From positions 70,313 through 134,312 of the forward strand of contig DNND01000066.1 of assembly GCA_003488005.1 (NCBI GenBank): a stretch of DNA of 64,000 nt, given 5' to 3'. The notes beneath the pieces were generated by a model. It saw only the letters and a program-made list of their open reading frames with translations. It was not told the DNA's origin and ran no database searches. This stretch comes from Blastocatellia bacterium (lineage in GTDB: Bacteria > Acidobacteriota > Blastocatellia > Pyrinomonadales > Pyrinomonadaceae). Position numbers and translations under genes: made by a program. The stretch's first letter is position 1; every line of letters begins with the position of its first letter. Shown in pieces: positions 34,501-45,400 of this stretch.

Positions 34501-37500
34501 GCTGCCAACTTGATCGCGTCTCGTTTCGTTGGCGTGAGCGCGCCGGCATAAGAAAGCAGCTTGCGAAAGTCGTCGTAGGCAAGCCTGGGCGCACCGGCAT
34601 CAGTCTTGCCGCTTGCGTTCTGAATAGCCGTAAGCGTTGCCTCAGGAGCCAATGTGCCGTCCGGATCATTGAAGGCAATATCGACTGTAAAGGTTCCACT
34701 CAATAGACCAAAAAAGAACGCCGCAGTGTCTGGTCCGTAAACGAGCGTCATACGATTTTGAGAAATTGCGCCGTCAGGGTCGTCCTTAACGACAAAGTCA
34801 GCATCCACTGCCGCAAGATCGCCACGTAAGGCACGAGCGAAGGCGGTGATTTGCGCCAACTCAGGGGCCGACTTGCCGGTTAGATCCTGATTCCAGATTA
34901 GGTAGAGGGCGGCGGCCGTCTTGAACGAGCCCTCTTTCAGACTTTGGATCAGTTCGATGATCTTGAGAATCGCCGGATCTGTTGGATTGGGCGTGGCGAA
35001 CGGATCGAGACCAGTCAGCTGCGTAAACAATAAGAATTCGCGGACGCTGATTTTCAGTTTGCGCGCCAGCCAGCCACGACGATAGATATTGCTGATGTGG
35101 TCGAGTGTTAACGGCGCGAGTGTGGCCTGATTCGCCGTGTAGAGCGCATCCACTGCATCCTTGAATTGCTGGCTGACACCAGCAATCACTTTAAGATTTT
35201 CGCGGATCGAAACGCTCAAGGCGCCAGTGTAGGAAAGTTGATGGTTGACATTATCGTAGCCGATGCCCGGTCCGACATTGAGAATCTCCTGGCTCAAAGT
35301 TGGTTGCGTATGCGTGTAGAGCACCTGTACTTTGTCGGCCCCCAAACCAACAGCGGCGACTATTTGCAGAAACTCATCACTGGTCAGCCCAAACGCTGCA
35401 CGCAACGTCTCGGCATGACCGAGAATCTTCTGCGTCGCGTCTTTAAAAAACTCACCGTACCCAGAATCGGCGAAGGCCGGATCCTGATTTAGAAGTGTGG
35501 GATTAAGAAACATCTGTCGGAACAGGGCGGCGTCGCCGTGCGTGCCGATCGGTGACCAGCACGTTAGTAGCGACAGCAGATCGCGTTTTACTGTCAGCTT
35601 CAACGCTTTCATGACGCGGATAACTATGCCGAGGCGCGGAAGGAGCGCGAAAAATCCGGTGTCCAATTTTGGCACCGTATCGATCGCGTTGCCTCCAGCC
35701 GGGAAAGGCGGCACCGGGAAGAGCGCGCACAAAGCCGTATCTGTTTGCTCAATCGTCCACCCCAATTTTTTCCAAAGCCGAATAAGGCGCAATATCCGAA
35801 CGAACTCAACCGCACCGAGACGGTTTGACGTGTCCCCCACTGCGACCGGCCTGGCGTAGCGAAATTCGAGGTTCTCGAAACTGCACGGATCATTATTGCC
35901 AGTCGGATCGCTTAGCGTGATGATTGCCATGATCCGATCGAAGTTCTGTTGATTCCGCACCCAGGCTTTAATGTTGCCGTCATATTCAGCCGGGTCTGGA
36001 GCGCCGGCTCCCACTTGCAGCATTGCGTCGAACTCGGCATCGGCTGCCGGGGTGTTTGTGTCCTTCAGGTTCTTCAGGGCAGCGAAGCTGACACCGAGTC
36101 GTTCGAGTTTCGGAACTAAGTCGCTGTTTGGATTTACAAATCGTGTTCGCAGAATCGAAGTTAACTCCTGGTAGGTAATGCCGACGTGGCGTGTGAACGC
36201 TTTTGCCTTTGAGAGGCCTGTGAAATTTGGCACGCCGGCAATCACGGGGGCGTCTGCGGTGCCGTCAGGAAACCCATACATTCGCCAAAGTGGGACGATG
36301 GTCGAGTCGATCAGAATCTCGTGTTCTGCGCGAGAAATTCCGATCGCTTCCATCAGAATATCGCGCCAACCGTAGGCATTTGTGCCACGGTCGAGGGCAT
36401 TATTCTTGCGCAGCCGTTCCATTGCGAGGGGCAGTGAAACTTCAAAGCTGTCGAAATACCGGCGCACGCTCTCCAGTGGCTGATGGAAGGGCAGTGGGCT
36501 TGGAAAACTTGTATTGCGCAAAGTGTTGTAAGCCGAGTCCATCACAAACTGCGGCGTGGCAAGCAAGTCTTCTGAAGTCAGGCCGTCGGTGTCGTGACCG
36601 ACGTAAGCATCGAGCGAGAGCGGCCGCACCCCGTTGGCGATGAAATATTCGAGCGTTTCGTTGACCACATCTATATAAGGTAAAGCGGTATTGGTGTTCT
36701 CGCAGGTGAGCGGCAGGTGTTGAATGTCCGGACGACGCTCCAACAGAACCGTCTGCGGATTTGCGCCGCTGGCGGGGTGAGGTTGATCGATAAAGAGTAA
36801 GAGATCAACCAGATAGGCCGCGGGACTTAGAATCGAGCGACAGTGTTCACAGGCACAGAAATCCATTTCACCGAACAACTTTTCCAGAGTCGGATATGCA
36901 ATCACATCGCCTGCTGCAACAGCATCCGGGTTTCCCAGAAGTGGTTGAATTACAATCCCGTTACCAACAGAACCTTCTTCACCCTGAGTTAGCGCCGGCG
37001 CTCCCAGAGCGATGCTATTTCGCGCGGTCAGATAACTGACCGCGAGATTCAGCACGGCGTTATGCACGTGAACCGATTGGTCGTAAGTTTGCGCGGCGTT
37101 AGTAGCGCCACCTAAATCTTCTGAAAACGACCGTACGAATGTTTCCCGATCATGGCTGACGACATGATACGCGGCGTCCATGCCACGTTTCAGCAATCCT
37201 GTCATGGCGACGTCATCTGAAGTGATCTGATAGACGCGCTGCAATCGCTTCACCTCATTGACCGTTTGCTCAGGAACTTCGAGGTTGTTACTCACGATGT
37301 ATTTCTGCACAGGCGTTATGCCAATCTCGAACTTCCCCTGATTGTCGGAAAGAAAGCGGTGCACCTGTTCGGAGGAGCTTGTAGGAAGGTCACCACTTTG
37401 GACCATCTGAGCCACGGCTGCAGTCGGATAACTTATTCGCACTTGAGCGGCCAGATAGTTTGCATAATTCGTTCGCTTCGCCTCGACTGTGTCGCCGGGA

Positions 37501-38921
37501 ATTTCTTTTGGAACGGAAATATCTGGACTCAACACTGCATTCCATTTCTCAGCACGGTGATAGCCCTGCGCTGCCAGTTCGGCTGGATCATTCAAGCCAT
37601 CCTGACCTGCCGTGCGATGCAGTTGATTGATTAGCGGCGCATTGTTAACCGTTAGGAAGGCTAGCTTGCCATTCACTTGAAGCCGGTTGGCCGTCGCCTC
37701 GCCAAACTTTTCGTTGACCGCACTCCAAAAGCGGGGCAGGTCGGTGCGGTGTGCCGTGTATAGTTGAGCGAACTCCTGCTGCTGTGGCTCCGCAATTTGT
37801 GAGATCGCCAGTATTTCCTTTAGTGAAGAAGCTCCCGCGAGCGTCGGCCCGCTTAATAATTTTTGGGAGCTCAACTGGTGAAAGGACTCGCGCGCGACTA
37901 TGATCTCCGCGTTAGACATGTTCGGGATGACGCGTTGCTTAATGGCCTGGCGCCAGATTCGTTCGACTGCTTGTATGTCGGCCTGATAAAGCGTGTCTTC
38001 ATTGGCAGGCAGGCCGGCGCGAAAGAGAGCGTAATAAAAAGCCGGCTTGATAAGGGGCGTGCCGGCCGCTGCGCTACGCTGGCTGAACTGATCGGAGAGG
38101 GCAAGCAAGGCGACTGCGCGGGCATCCCATCCGCTTTTGTTTGCGAGATAAGTGATGTCTTGACGATTGTCATCCTCTTTTAGATCGGCGAGAGGACCCT
38201 TGTAATAAAGAGCAACTGCTGCGCTCAACGTCTCATACTCACTTGCCAGATCCTTAGAATCTGCAGGTAACGTTACGTTCAGTTGCGTCTCGTTATTCGA
38301 GGCGTTGTAACGAACATCCGACGCTGCCAGAAAAACCTGATCCGCATAGACTCGCGCCTGAAGATCTGGCCTGACCTTTCCGGCGCTGCGAAATGCGCTG
38401 GCCGGAAAGCTTGTCTGGTACTTGCCATTCTCATCCGTACTGGTTTGATTAAGCGTGACATCGTGGCCAATATTTTTGTCGATGACTTCAACGCGCAGGC
38501 CACCAACTCCGGGGCTGGCCTGGCTGATTACCGAGCCCGAAACCTGATACATCTGATCGTCACCGCCTGTAGTAAATCCCGGATCGCCGTGTCCCGGAGC
38601 TGCGACAGGAATCTCGACTGGTACCGAGCCTGCGGCGACGTTCCACATGACCGAGTCTTCTGTGCTCTTGATAAGTCTCTTTCCTGAGAAGACACGGAAG
38701 AAAAGATCCGGCTCGCGATCGAAAAAGAGCTCGCGGTAATAAGCGCCGCTGAACTCAATGCGAAAATGTCCTCCCACATCAGTGACAGCGCTGCCAACCA
38801 AATCGTCGAAGAGTAGATCCTTGTCCCAGGCTTCGACCCGAAGTCCGGGAATTCCCTGGCGGGATGTACTCTCGATTACGCGACCGTTGATCACATAAGT
38901 GGACTTATCTTTTTTGCTCAT
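31548..38921 (-). CDS. Tc toxin A component, N-terminal part (VRP1/neuraminidase-like)
   Basis: A 2457-residue protein corresponding to the shell and receptor-binding half of a Tc A subunit. It begins with two transthyretin/carboxypeptidase-regulatory-like domains (about 8-70 and 125-200: YVINGRVIESTSRQGIPGL, YQVSGSVISQASPGVGGL), an unusual addition for a TcA. Next come helical shell regions and the VRP1-type signature CACEHCRSILSPAAYLVDLL (about 685-705). A PA14-like beta domain follows (about 1640-1720, SGIWRGYLEAPESGFFNLL), then an ABC-toxin N-terminal-type region near 2040-2130 (RKVFLYPENWLEPELRDDKS), then a neuraminidase-like domain (about 2150-2300, GRLFLFWLRL, LNWSEYFNGKWQP). No signal peptide is seen. 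GGGAGAG precedes the ATG, and the gene follows the immunity gene by 36 bases. Homology calls are from motifs; exact domain edges are approximate. Confidence 0.88.
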   Translation of the reverse strand: MSKKDKSTYVINGRVIESTSRQGIPGLRVEAWDKDLLFDDLVGSAVTDVGGHFRIEFSGAYYRELFFDREPDLFFRVFSGKRLIKSTEDSVMWNVAAGSVPVEIPVAAPGHGDPGFTTGGDDQMYQVSGSVISQASPGVGGLRVEVIDKNIGHDVTLNQTSTDENGKYQTSFPASAFRSAGKVRPDLQARVYADQVFLAASDVRYNASNNETQLNVTLPADSKDLASEYETLSAAVALYYKGPLADLKEDDNRQDITYLANKSGWDARAVALLALSDQFSQRSAAAGTPLIKPAFYYALFRAGLPANEDTLYQADIQAVERIWRQAIKQRVIPNMSNAEIIVARESFHQLSSQKLLSGPTLAGASSLKEILAISQIAEPQQQEFAQLYTAHRTDLPRFWSAVNEKFGEATANRLQVNGKLAFLTVNNAPLINQLHRTAGQDGLNDPAELAAQGYHRAEKWNAVLSPDISVPKEIPGDTVEAKRTNYANYLAAQVRISYPTAAVAQMVQSGDLPTSSSEQVHRFLSDNQGKFEIGITPVQKYIVSNNLEVPEQTVNEVKRLQRVYQITSDDVAMTGLLKRGMDAAYHVVSHDRETFVRSFSEDLGGATNAAQTYDQSVHVHNAVLNLAVSYLTARNSIALGAPALTQGEEGSVGNGIVIQPLLGNPDAVAAGDVIAYPTLEKLFGEMDFCACEHCRSILSPAAYLVDLLLFIDQPHPASGANPQTVLLERRPDIQHLPLTCENTNTALPYIDVVNETLEYFIANGVRPLSLDAYVGHDTDGLTSEDLLATPQFVMDSAYNTLRNTSFPSPLPFHQPLESVRRYFDSFEVSLPLAMERLRKNNALDRGTNAYGWRDILMEAIGISRAEHEILIDSTIVPLWRMYGFPDGTADAPVIAGVPNFTGLSKAKAFTRHVGITYQELTSILRTRFVNPNSDLVPKLERLGVSFAALKNLKDTNTPAADAEFDAMLQVGAGAPDPAEYDGNIKAWVRNQQNFDRIMAIITLSDPTGNNDPCSFENLEFRYARPVAVGDTSNRLGAVEFVRILRLIRLWKKLGWTIEQTDTALCALFPVPPFPAGGNAIDTVPKLDTGFFALLPRLGIVIRVMKALKLTVKRDLLSLLTCWSPIGTHGDAALFRQMFLNPTLLNQDPAFADSGYGEFFKDATQKILGHAETLRAAFGLTSDEFLQIVAAVGLGADKVQVLYTHTQPTLSQEILNVGPGIGYDNVNHQLSYTGALSVSIRENLKVIAGVSQQFKDAVDALYTANQATLAPLTLDHISNIYRRGWLARKLKISVREFLLFTQLTGLDPFATPNPTDPAILKIIELIQSLKEGSFKTAAALYLIWNQDLTGKSAPELAQITAFARALRGDLAAVDADFVVKDDPDGAISQNRMTLVYGPDTAAFFFGLLSGTFTVDIAFNDPDGTLAPEATLTAIQNASGKTDAGAPRLAYDDFRKLLSYAGALTPTKRDAIKLAAGLGAAAFKTAMDDLFLKNEAAVNRFFARYPELQAVHDTYVASTDPLDKKRTAVLTQILPDLIKRRKRQQALQSVSVAAETDFNFAETLLDTSRYGNAIHAIGHDDQPAVNDILALEIQGLSTQFFASDTAIGTIISAPAVTANLDYAPAVSGGNPLPSNPTPGSAISGIWRGYLEAPESGFFNLLIDADAGATVKLKLDNQQAALTQNGTVWHNTEAKELRAGTLYAIELTVEKVRQVVKVQWEWSPKGQGRAVIPRRYLYPANLFDAFRQNYLRFLKASDLATTLRLRANEMAHFATHEDYRINALGQLNTTGQGWLNHLPTEDNLHLSDPAAAAVAATLNATLLTPLRDLLKYARMKSAISPDDESLLYVIEDPTSAAREPDILMFTLTRWDRPSLDSLLLLFGGDLSGLKHLELFNRVYEAFELAQKMGISVKALIRATTNEPNGETVRDLQAALRARYDAADWRTVVQPINDKMRSLQRDALVAYILNQMSSNPATAQIDTPNKLFEYFLMDVEMEPCMQTSRIRHALSSVQLFIERCLLNLEPRVSSGSIIAKQWDWMKRYRVWEANRKVFLYPENWLEPELRDDKSPFFKEIESELLQSDITDETASVALLNYLAKLEEVAKLEPCGIHHIPAGDRTSEVDHVVARTSGAHRKYYYRRRDDGSWTPWEQIKLDIEDNPVLPVVWRGRLFLFWLRLIKKGPATGALPGGTDLSDLTLPSSPKINVLAILNWSEYFNGKWQPVRTSDTDHPLTIAADIDEKDFDRAALQLSAMFWTRGELRLIISTSIGTGNSYFLHNVYSSPELRVEKKNKHFAPKRILETSSSSLKANYTEASLAHSILDTSIDDRAIEPHHPLEGNPWDAPFFYEDRRHVFFVTTEEHLQNVRIWNDLGIVSGPLYTSTTVTELPPLVWQTGTIIPDFGGPITRQPGFGVVDPAPAQFLVTEDAYITRGIGSPGTVRYGDKEIGPMGSNSKALRRG

Positions 38922-38957
38922 GTTGACTCTCCCATCTCATCGCGACAAAACCTGCGG

Positions 38958-39419
38958 TTACCAACGGCCCCCTTCATCAACCAGGCGCGGCCGCTTCGCT
39001 CCGGCGAGCAGATTTTCCAGCGCGCTGTCGAAAGTTTCTCCAACAAAATTCAGGTCGTCGTAGATCAAAAAAACTCGTCCCTGCTCGTCAATCGCCACGA
39101 ACCCGTGACCGTCGTCGGTTTCGCCGAGTGGATACAGGTTACTCTTGAGGATTCCAGAGAATTCGCGAAAGCGATCGTCTTCACCCATCGCCAACATGGG
39201 ATCGAGCACTATAGGCGTTCTCGCGAATTCAACGCCCGAGCCCCTTCGTCCAACGTGTAAGTTGCCAAACTCTGCCAACGCCTTGAGCGCCGCCGGAAAA
39301 GGATCGAATCCGGGCGGCAGCTGGATTTCGCGCGAAACGTCCCGGTCCGGGATCCATCCCGCTTCACCCAACATTTCCTTCGTTGCCGCCGAGAATCGTT
39401 CGCTGGTTTGATCCATCAT
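38958..39419 (-). CDS. SUKH-3 family immunity protein
   Basis: A 153-residue protein with the SUKH-3 (SMI1/KNR4 superfamily) pattern: AGWIPDRDV, then an FPAALKALAEFGNL helix, ARTPIVLDP, GEDDRF, LYPLGETDDGHGFVAIDEQG, LIYDDLNFVG and a final DSALENLLAG. SUKH proteins are known immunity proteins for polymorphic toxins, including nucleases and nucleic-acid deaminases. The start chosen is the first ATG of ATGATG, which overlaps the toxin stop (ATGA), so toxin and immunity translation are coupled. A longer frame from 39473 would read into the toxin coding sequence and is unlikely. It should neutralise the deaminase-like C-terminus of the preceding gene. Immunity genes are not expected in a Tc locus aimed only at eukaryotes. 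Confidence 0.88.
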   Translation of the reverse strand: MMDQTSERFSAATKEMLGEAGWIPDRDVSREIQLPPGFDPFPAALKALAEFGNLHVGRRGSGVEFARTPIVLDPMLAMGEDDRFREFSGILKSNLYPLGETDDGHGFVAIDEQGRVFLIYDDLNFVGETFDSALENLLAGAKRPRLVDEGGRW

Positions 39420-42400
39420 GGTTGCCCCCTGTACACATCGGAAACGCCGAAACTTTGCAATACTTGAGCACAACTCGAACAGGCAGCCCGCGGAGTGCCA
39501 TGAGTAGTGCTGCCCGGCCCGCGTACTTGTTGGGCCGCGCTGGCGCCCCCTCTCGGATCAACTCCGGCTTCCAGGGCGCGCGAAAGCGCCTGGGGTTCGG
39601 CGCATCGTCCGTGTCCACCTGACCGACTGGCCGCCGGGACATTCTCAAGGGCCGCCTCCACGTCAGGGTGCAAACTCGTTGGGCCACCTCCCCTGACGCT
39701 CGTACCGGTGTATGTTTCATCCCCAACCGTCAGGGCCGCTGACATGTTAGGACGCGGCGTCTGTTGACGGGCTGCGTTCGCTGTCGCTCTAGCTGACAAT
39801 CGGACGCGTATTCGCCCGCCTATTGCCTGGCCTACGGGAGCGACTACTCCACCCGCAACTCCTCCGGTTATCGTAGAAGCCAGGATGGCGCCCCCATCCA
39901 GGCCGCGTTGGGCAGCCTCGCCACTGACCACTTGGCGAGTGGTTTCAAACGTAGCGCCGCCCAGGGCTCCGGAACCCACGCCGCGTGCGGCCGAAGTGGC
40001 GATCCGCGTAGCTCGCGTTGCGTTTGTTGCAGCCCGAACTGCCGTGCCGCCGGCCACAGTCGCGCGTGCGGCGGTAGACGTGGTCTGCAGAGCGGTTCCA
40101 GCCGCTGATGTCGCTCGGGCAGCCGACGTTGCCGCGGCTGCGGCTCGAGCCGCCGTTGCGGCACTGCGCGCCGCGGCCACTCCTGGAATGATGCCGGTTA
40201 CCGCACCGGCTACCAGTCCTGCCGTGCCTGCCTGGCGATTCTGCTCCCAATTTATTCGACCATCAGGATTGGTGAGTCTTTGCCCCGTGGCATCGGCGGC
40301 CCTGGCGCTGACATAACCGCTGGCGGCGCCGACCGCCACCGTACCCGCAAAGGTGACGGCCGCCGCACCAGTGGCCCCGGCAGCAGTTCCCCCAATAGCT
40401 CCCGCCAGCGCTCCCACAGCCACAGCTCCCGCGCCCGCTGTCACTACCGTCACGGCGACGGCAACTACGACGACCGCTGCCACAATTCCCACTTGTCTCC
40501 ATGTCCAGAAACCGGTCGGATCGTTGGCGACGATCGGGTTGTTACGAACATAAACGTAGAGGTTGATGTGGTCCGCGGTTCCAATTGGATCGCAACTTGT
40601 CCAACGACCCAACCATGAGCAGTAGTACCGTGCGCCGTGGTAAAAAAGATCGTTCTCCTCATCGCGCTCTCTGCCGGTGTATCGATAGCGCTTTGAGGAC
40701 CCAGTCAGATTACGGACGGCCCGGTAAGACGACGAGCCATAGGGAAAATACTCTTCGTACGCGATCACTGCGGCCTGGTGATCCAGCTCCAGGATGGCGG
40801 ATCCCAGATGGTTGCTGTGCTGGTACCGAATGAGTTGTGGTGGTCCGGCGTCAGTCCCCAGGGAGAGGCTTTCGACCATCATGGTCCGCTTCTGGTCAAT
40901 CAAGACGTGTAGCGTCTCGCGCTCCCTCGTCAAACTTCCGGCCGCGTCGTACTCGCGATAAACCTCGAACGCGCCCAGATATAGACGCTCCGATTTACGG
41001 ACTGGCGTTTCGCCCGGCAGAGAGGACGCATAGGTGATCTTGCGCAAACGCTGACCGCCGGCGTCGTACGAATAGTAAGTTGTTTCCGGCATCCCGGAGG
41101 TTACGGCCTGCCGGGTGGTGGATTGCAGGTGATCGTCCACGTTCCAGGTCAGTCGCTGCAGATGCGGCATGCTGATCATGTTGCCGTGTTCGTCGTAACT
41201 GTAGTGAGCGGAGTAGGGGCCCAGCGCGGCATCGCCCGGGAGGCTGGTGGCAGAAAGCCGATTACTAATCTCACCCGGAGTAATCTGACTTGGTTCAGCG
41301 TACGCATAGCGGCGCGTCCACCCACCGCTGGCGACCTGATGAACCATGGTAAGCAGGTTACCGACCCAGTCGTAGGTATACTCCTCGGTATAATTGCCCA
41401 TCGCTCTACCATCGCCTCGGGCGTCGGAGAATGAGCGGAACGCGTCGTCGTTCGTCACCTGCCTTGCGGGATTTAGGTTGATTCCTGTCTGGCCTAAGTG
41501 TTCGCGGCCGCTGGCGGATTTCAGGCGATAAATAGGGTCGTAAGTATAGTCGGCCGAAGGCTCGACACGCTGGTTACGAAAAAAGACTGCGTTTTGAATA
41601 TCTGCCGAGTCTCGTAGCCCGGTGATGTTGCCGACGGGATCATAGGTGTAAGCGAGGGCCTGCACAGTTCGTTCGGCGGCGGCAAAAGTGTTCGGGCGCA
41701 GCGTGGTTAATGTCTTTAGGCGAAGAGTGGCCGGGTCGTAAGAAGAAGTCACAACAACTCCGTTGCCAAAGGCGATCCCGAGGCGTTGCCCGCGCTCGTT
41801 GTAATCGATCCCGGTGACCGGATGAATGTCAGCGGTGGTTGGATCCAACAGGGCGCCCGGAGCAGTCGCTCGTCGAATCCAGAGGTCGATTCGCTCCAGC
41901 AGGTTCGCTTCATTGTAGGAAGTTTGGATGACTGACGGACGGCCAGCTGCCGTGTGTGGCGTAGTTACCTGAATTGGGCGGCTCATCGCGTCAAAACGAC
42001 TGGAGGAAGAAAAACTCTCGATGGTCAGCAACGACGCGGTAGCGGCGTCAAGGGCGCCAACGTTGATTGCAGGTGAGTCAGCGATGTCGGTAATGACCGA
42101 CCAATCTGGCGTTGTGTCATAGAAGGACCCGGGTTCGGCAGCGGGAACAAATTGCGCCAGCTGTAGAGTGCTCTCAAGCAGGTTACCCTTGAAGTCATAG
42201 CGCTCGTTGGTAGCCAGCCCGGCGCCATCGTAATGGCGAAACTGTTTGCCTTTCAGGTTGCGTGCCGCGTCAGGGTGCTTTTCACCATAGACCACGCGTT
42301 CAACGAGAATCTCACCGAAGCTGGGCCGCGCTACGAAGCGGTGGGTCAGGCGTTTCAAAGCATCGTAGCGCATGCGAAAGCTGAAACCGCGCCCGTCCCA

Positions 42401-45400
42401 GGCCCGCAACGCCTGGCCATGGACGTTATTGAGCATGCGCCGTTCGCCTCCGTCCATGCCATTGTGATAGAGCGCTTGGCCGGTCAGGTCGTAGCCGGCA
42501 ACGTAACGGAAGCCCCCTCCGGTACCGAGCGGCTCCCGGAGGCAAAACTCTACGGCGTGCCGGTCCAGCGCGTTTATTACCGTCAGAGGTTTCCCTTCCG
42601 TGTCAGTTGCAGTGCGCGTCGCGAAACGCTGAGCGGCGCCGCCCTCTATGCCATTGTCCGCAACGCTCAGGCACTTGCGGCCGCGCGCGTCGAAATACTC
42701 TACGGTGGGTGTACCAGCATGGGTCGCGGCCTTCTGCGCCGCTGCCTGGTTCGCATTGCGCTCCTCGGGCGTGTCGCCCAATAAACCACCAATTCGTTGC
42801 TCATGCCAGGAAACGAAGGCGCCGGGACCGCCAGCGAAGAGCCGATGGAAAAAAGGTCCGACGATCGGATCGGTGAAGGGCTCTCCTACGACTTGCCCAC
42901 TATGTAGATCCACCACTGGGACCGTGTTGTCGTTGGCATCCCACACTTCCTGTCGCCATGCGTCGAAGGAAGTTTTGTCGAAGGTGTTGTCCGGATGGAC
43001 CGAGGCGACGATGCGGTCCATCGGATCGTAGAACAGTACCGAACTTACACCTACGCGGCGGTCAAACTCAAATCGAGGAGTTACGGAAAAGAAGGGCTCA
43101 TATTTACGGACCGGGTTTCCCTTGTTGTTGTATATCGTCCAGCCGCTGCCCACCCACCGCGGTGAAACGTTGTCGCTTACACCGGTTACTGGACCCCGCT
43201 CAGCCTGGGCCTTGTGTTGTACCTTGCGCCCGAATCCGTCTCCATAGGCAATAACGTGATGGAATTTGGATCCACTCACTAAATCTGAGACATGCGTCTC
43301 ACGAGTCAGAGTGTAGACCGCAATAGCAGACGGCGCGGCCAAGCCCCGCGTGCGAAAATACGCGAGGTCGTCGTAAAGGATCCGTGAAGTTGCATTACCT
43401 AAGATTCCGACAGGATCGTTCAGCGGATCGGCCAGGGCCGCCTGGATTGTGACCTCGTCAAGATCCGCATGAAAGCCCGACAACGAGTCGCCTTCTCCCG
43501 CTTTGCCGCTGACGGCCACTCCTGTCACTCGACCCAGGCAATCAAAAATAACCTCATTGCTGTTGCCATTGGCATCCACAACGCGAAACGGTTCTAAAAC
43601 GCGATAGTCAAGATGGGCCGTCACGACGTTCAGCAACGCGTCTGTGGAGACTCTCGCCTGAAGATCGAAAGTGTCATATGCAATGCGACTAACCGCCCCG
43701 AATGGATTCACGACGCGTCGGACCTGGTAAAAGTGGCTGCGCGCCTCACCTAGTTCTGTAGCTGCTGAGTCCGTGTCGCCAGCCGAGTAGAAGACGCGTC
43801 CGGAGGGTATCCACCAATTATTCTGGCCGCTTGGTCGGACATATCCACCTTCGGTGAGCATCGTCTCTGTTAGCCGGCTGCCGAAGATCCGATTTATCAG
43901 ACCAGGCGTAAGCGCAAGTTGATACGACTCCCCCGGCAAGGCCTGCGAATGCGCGACTCCATGCGGCAGTAGGGTGGTCATGTCATCGCTTCGGTAAAGA
44001 ATGCGAGAGTGTTCCATGATTCGGCGCCCCGCTAGTGGCGCCGTGCCGACTCCTTCGATGTCGGGCGTTGAAACGTCCTCATAGGGAATATCGTGAAGAT
44101 TGCTCCAAAGCGTGGACCAGTGGGTATCCATTTCCTCGAAGCTGAATCTGCCGTCGGTAGGAAGAATGCCGGTCAGTTCGGCGCTTATCGACTCGCAAGT
44201 CAGCGGCGCGCGGTACGCGTCGAAGGTTAAACTGTCAGCCGGACGGTTTACCGGATCCGTGTAGGATCGCTCTGTGGCATCGACATGCACGCGGTGCTGA
44301 TCATGGGCAAGCATCGTGCGCAGCGGGAGTGAGAGGTTTGGCTCTGGGTCAGAGGTTGACCTTCGACCATAGGCAACCGAAACTGATCGCAAGACGTTCC
44401 CGAATTCATTTACTTCCAAAGTCAGGTTATGTGTGACGCGCGGATCGCTGGGCTCGCGCTCGTAGTGATAACTTATCGATTCGCGGGGATGGGTTAAGAA
44501 CACTGCGTTTCGATTAACCCCCCGATCTTGTAGCTTCCTGACCGTCAGGTTCTGTTCCGTGACTGTGTAGGGATGCTCCGCTTTTGAAGTTCCATCCTCG
44601 GCATAGATTTCAGTGCGCAGCGTGGTGCCTTTCAGGGCCCGGTAAGCTTCCTGCATCTCGCGCGGATCCAGGGCGCCCTCTAAGACAGTGTCGGCTAGCA
44701 ACATCGCTTCGCGGGCAGCGACGTCAGCGGGGCTAGCGCCACGCAGATCGGGTTCAATCCAATATTCATGAGCGTATTGTTGCGAGATAGTGCCGGCCTC
44801 GACGAACGCGCCGGTATGAAACCAGGTCCGAGTTAGCATTGGCGGGACAAACGACTCGGAATCTTCGTTCGCTGCCGCAACCTCAGGAAACAAAGTGTCG
44901 TCGCGATGCGATTCGGTGTCCCATTGCTCTACCATGCCGAAGCCGCGAAACTCTCTCTCTTCGCCGTCGAAGTAGCCGTGATGGTAGGCATAGCGGGTCA
45001 CAAACCGACTGCGGCCGATCCAGTCGTAGATTTCAAGTCGCTCAACTACATGAACCGGAAACGGCAGTCGTGTAAGCCAGGGTCTTCCGGCGCGTTTATC
45101 TTCAAGGTAGAAACGGGTTGAAGATGCATAAGCGACGCGCGTCTCAGCGCCCAAGTTATTTTTCGTTTGGACCATCAAGTGCGGCTTCTGCGAACCCATT
45201 AAGTCCAAATACCGCAAAGAGGAGTAGGCTTCGCCCGGCAGTGGAGACGACCAAACCAGACAGGCCGTCCCGTTACCCAGAAGGTCAGTGACCTGTACCG
45301 AGCTGAGGTTGTCCGCGCCCGGAAACACCGCGAGCACATGAGGATCGGCCCACGAATTTCCAGAGCGATTGAAACAAACCTGCACTCCGTCGAAGCCAAC

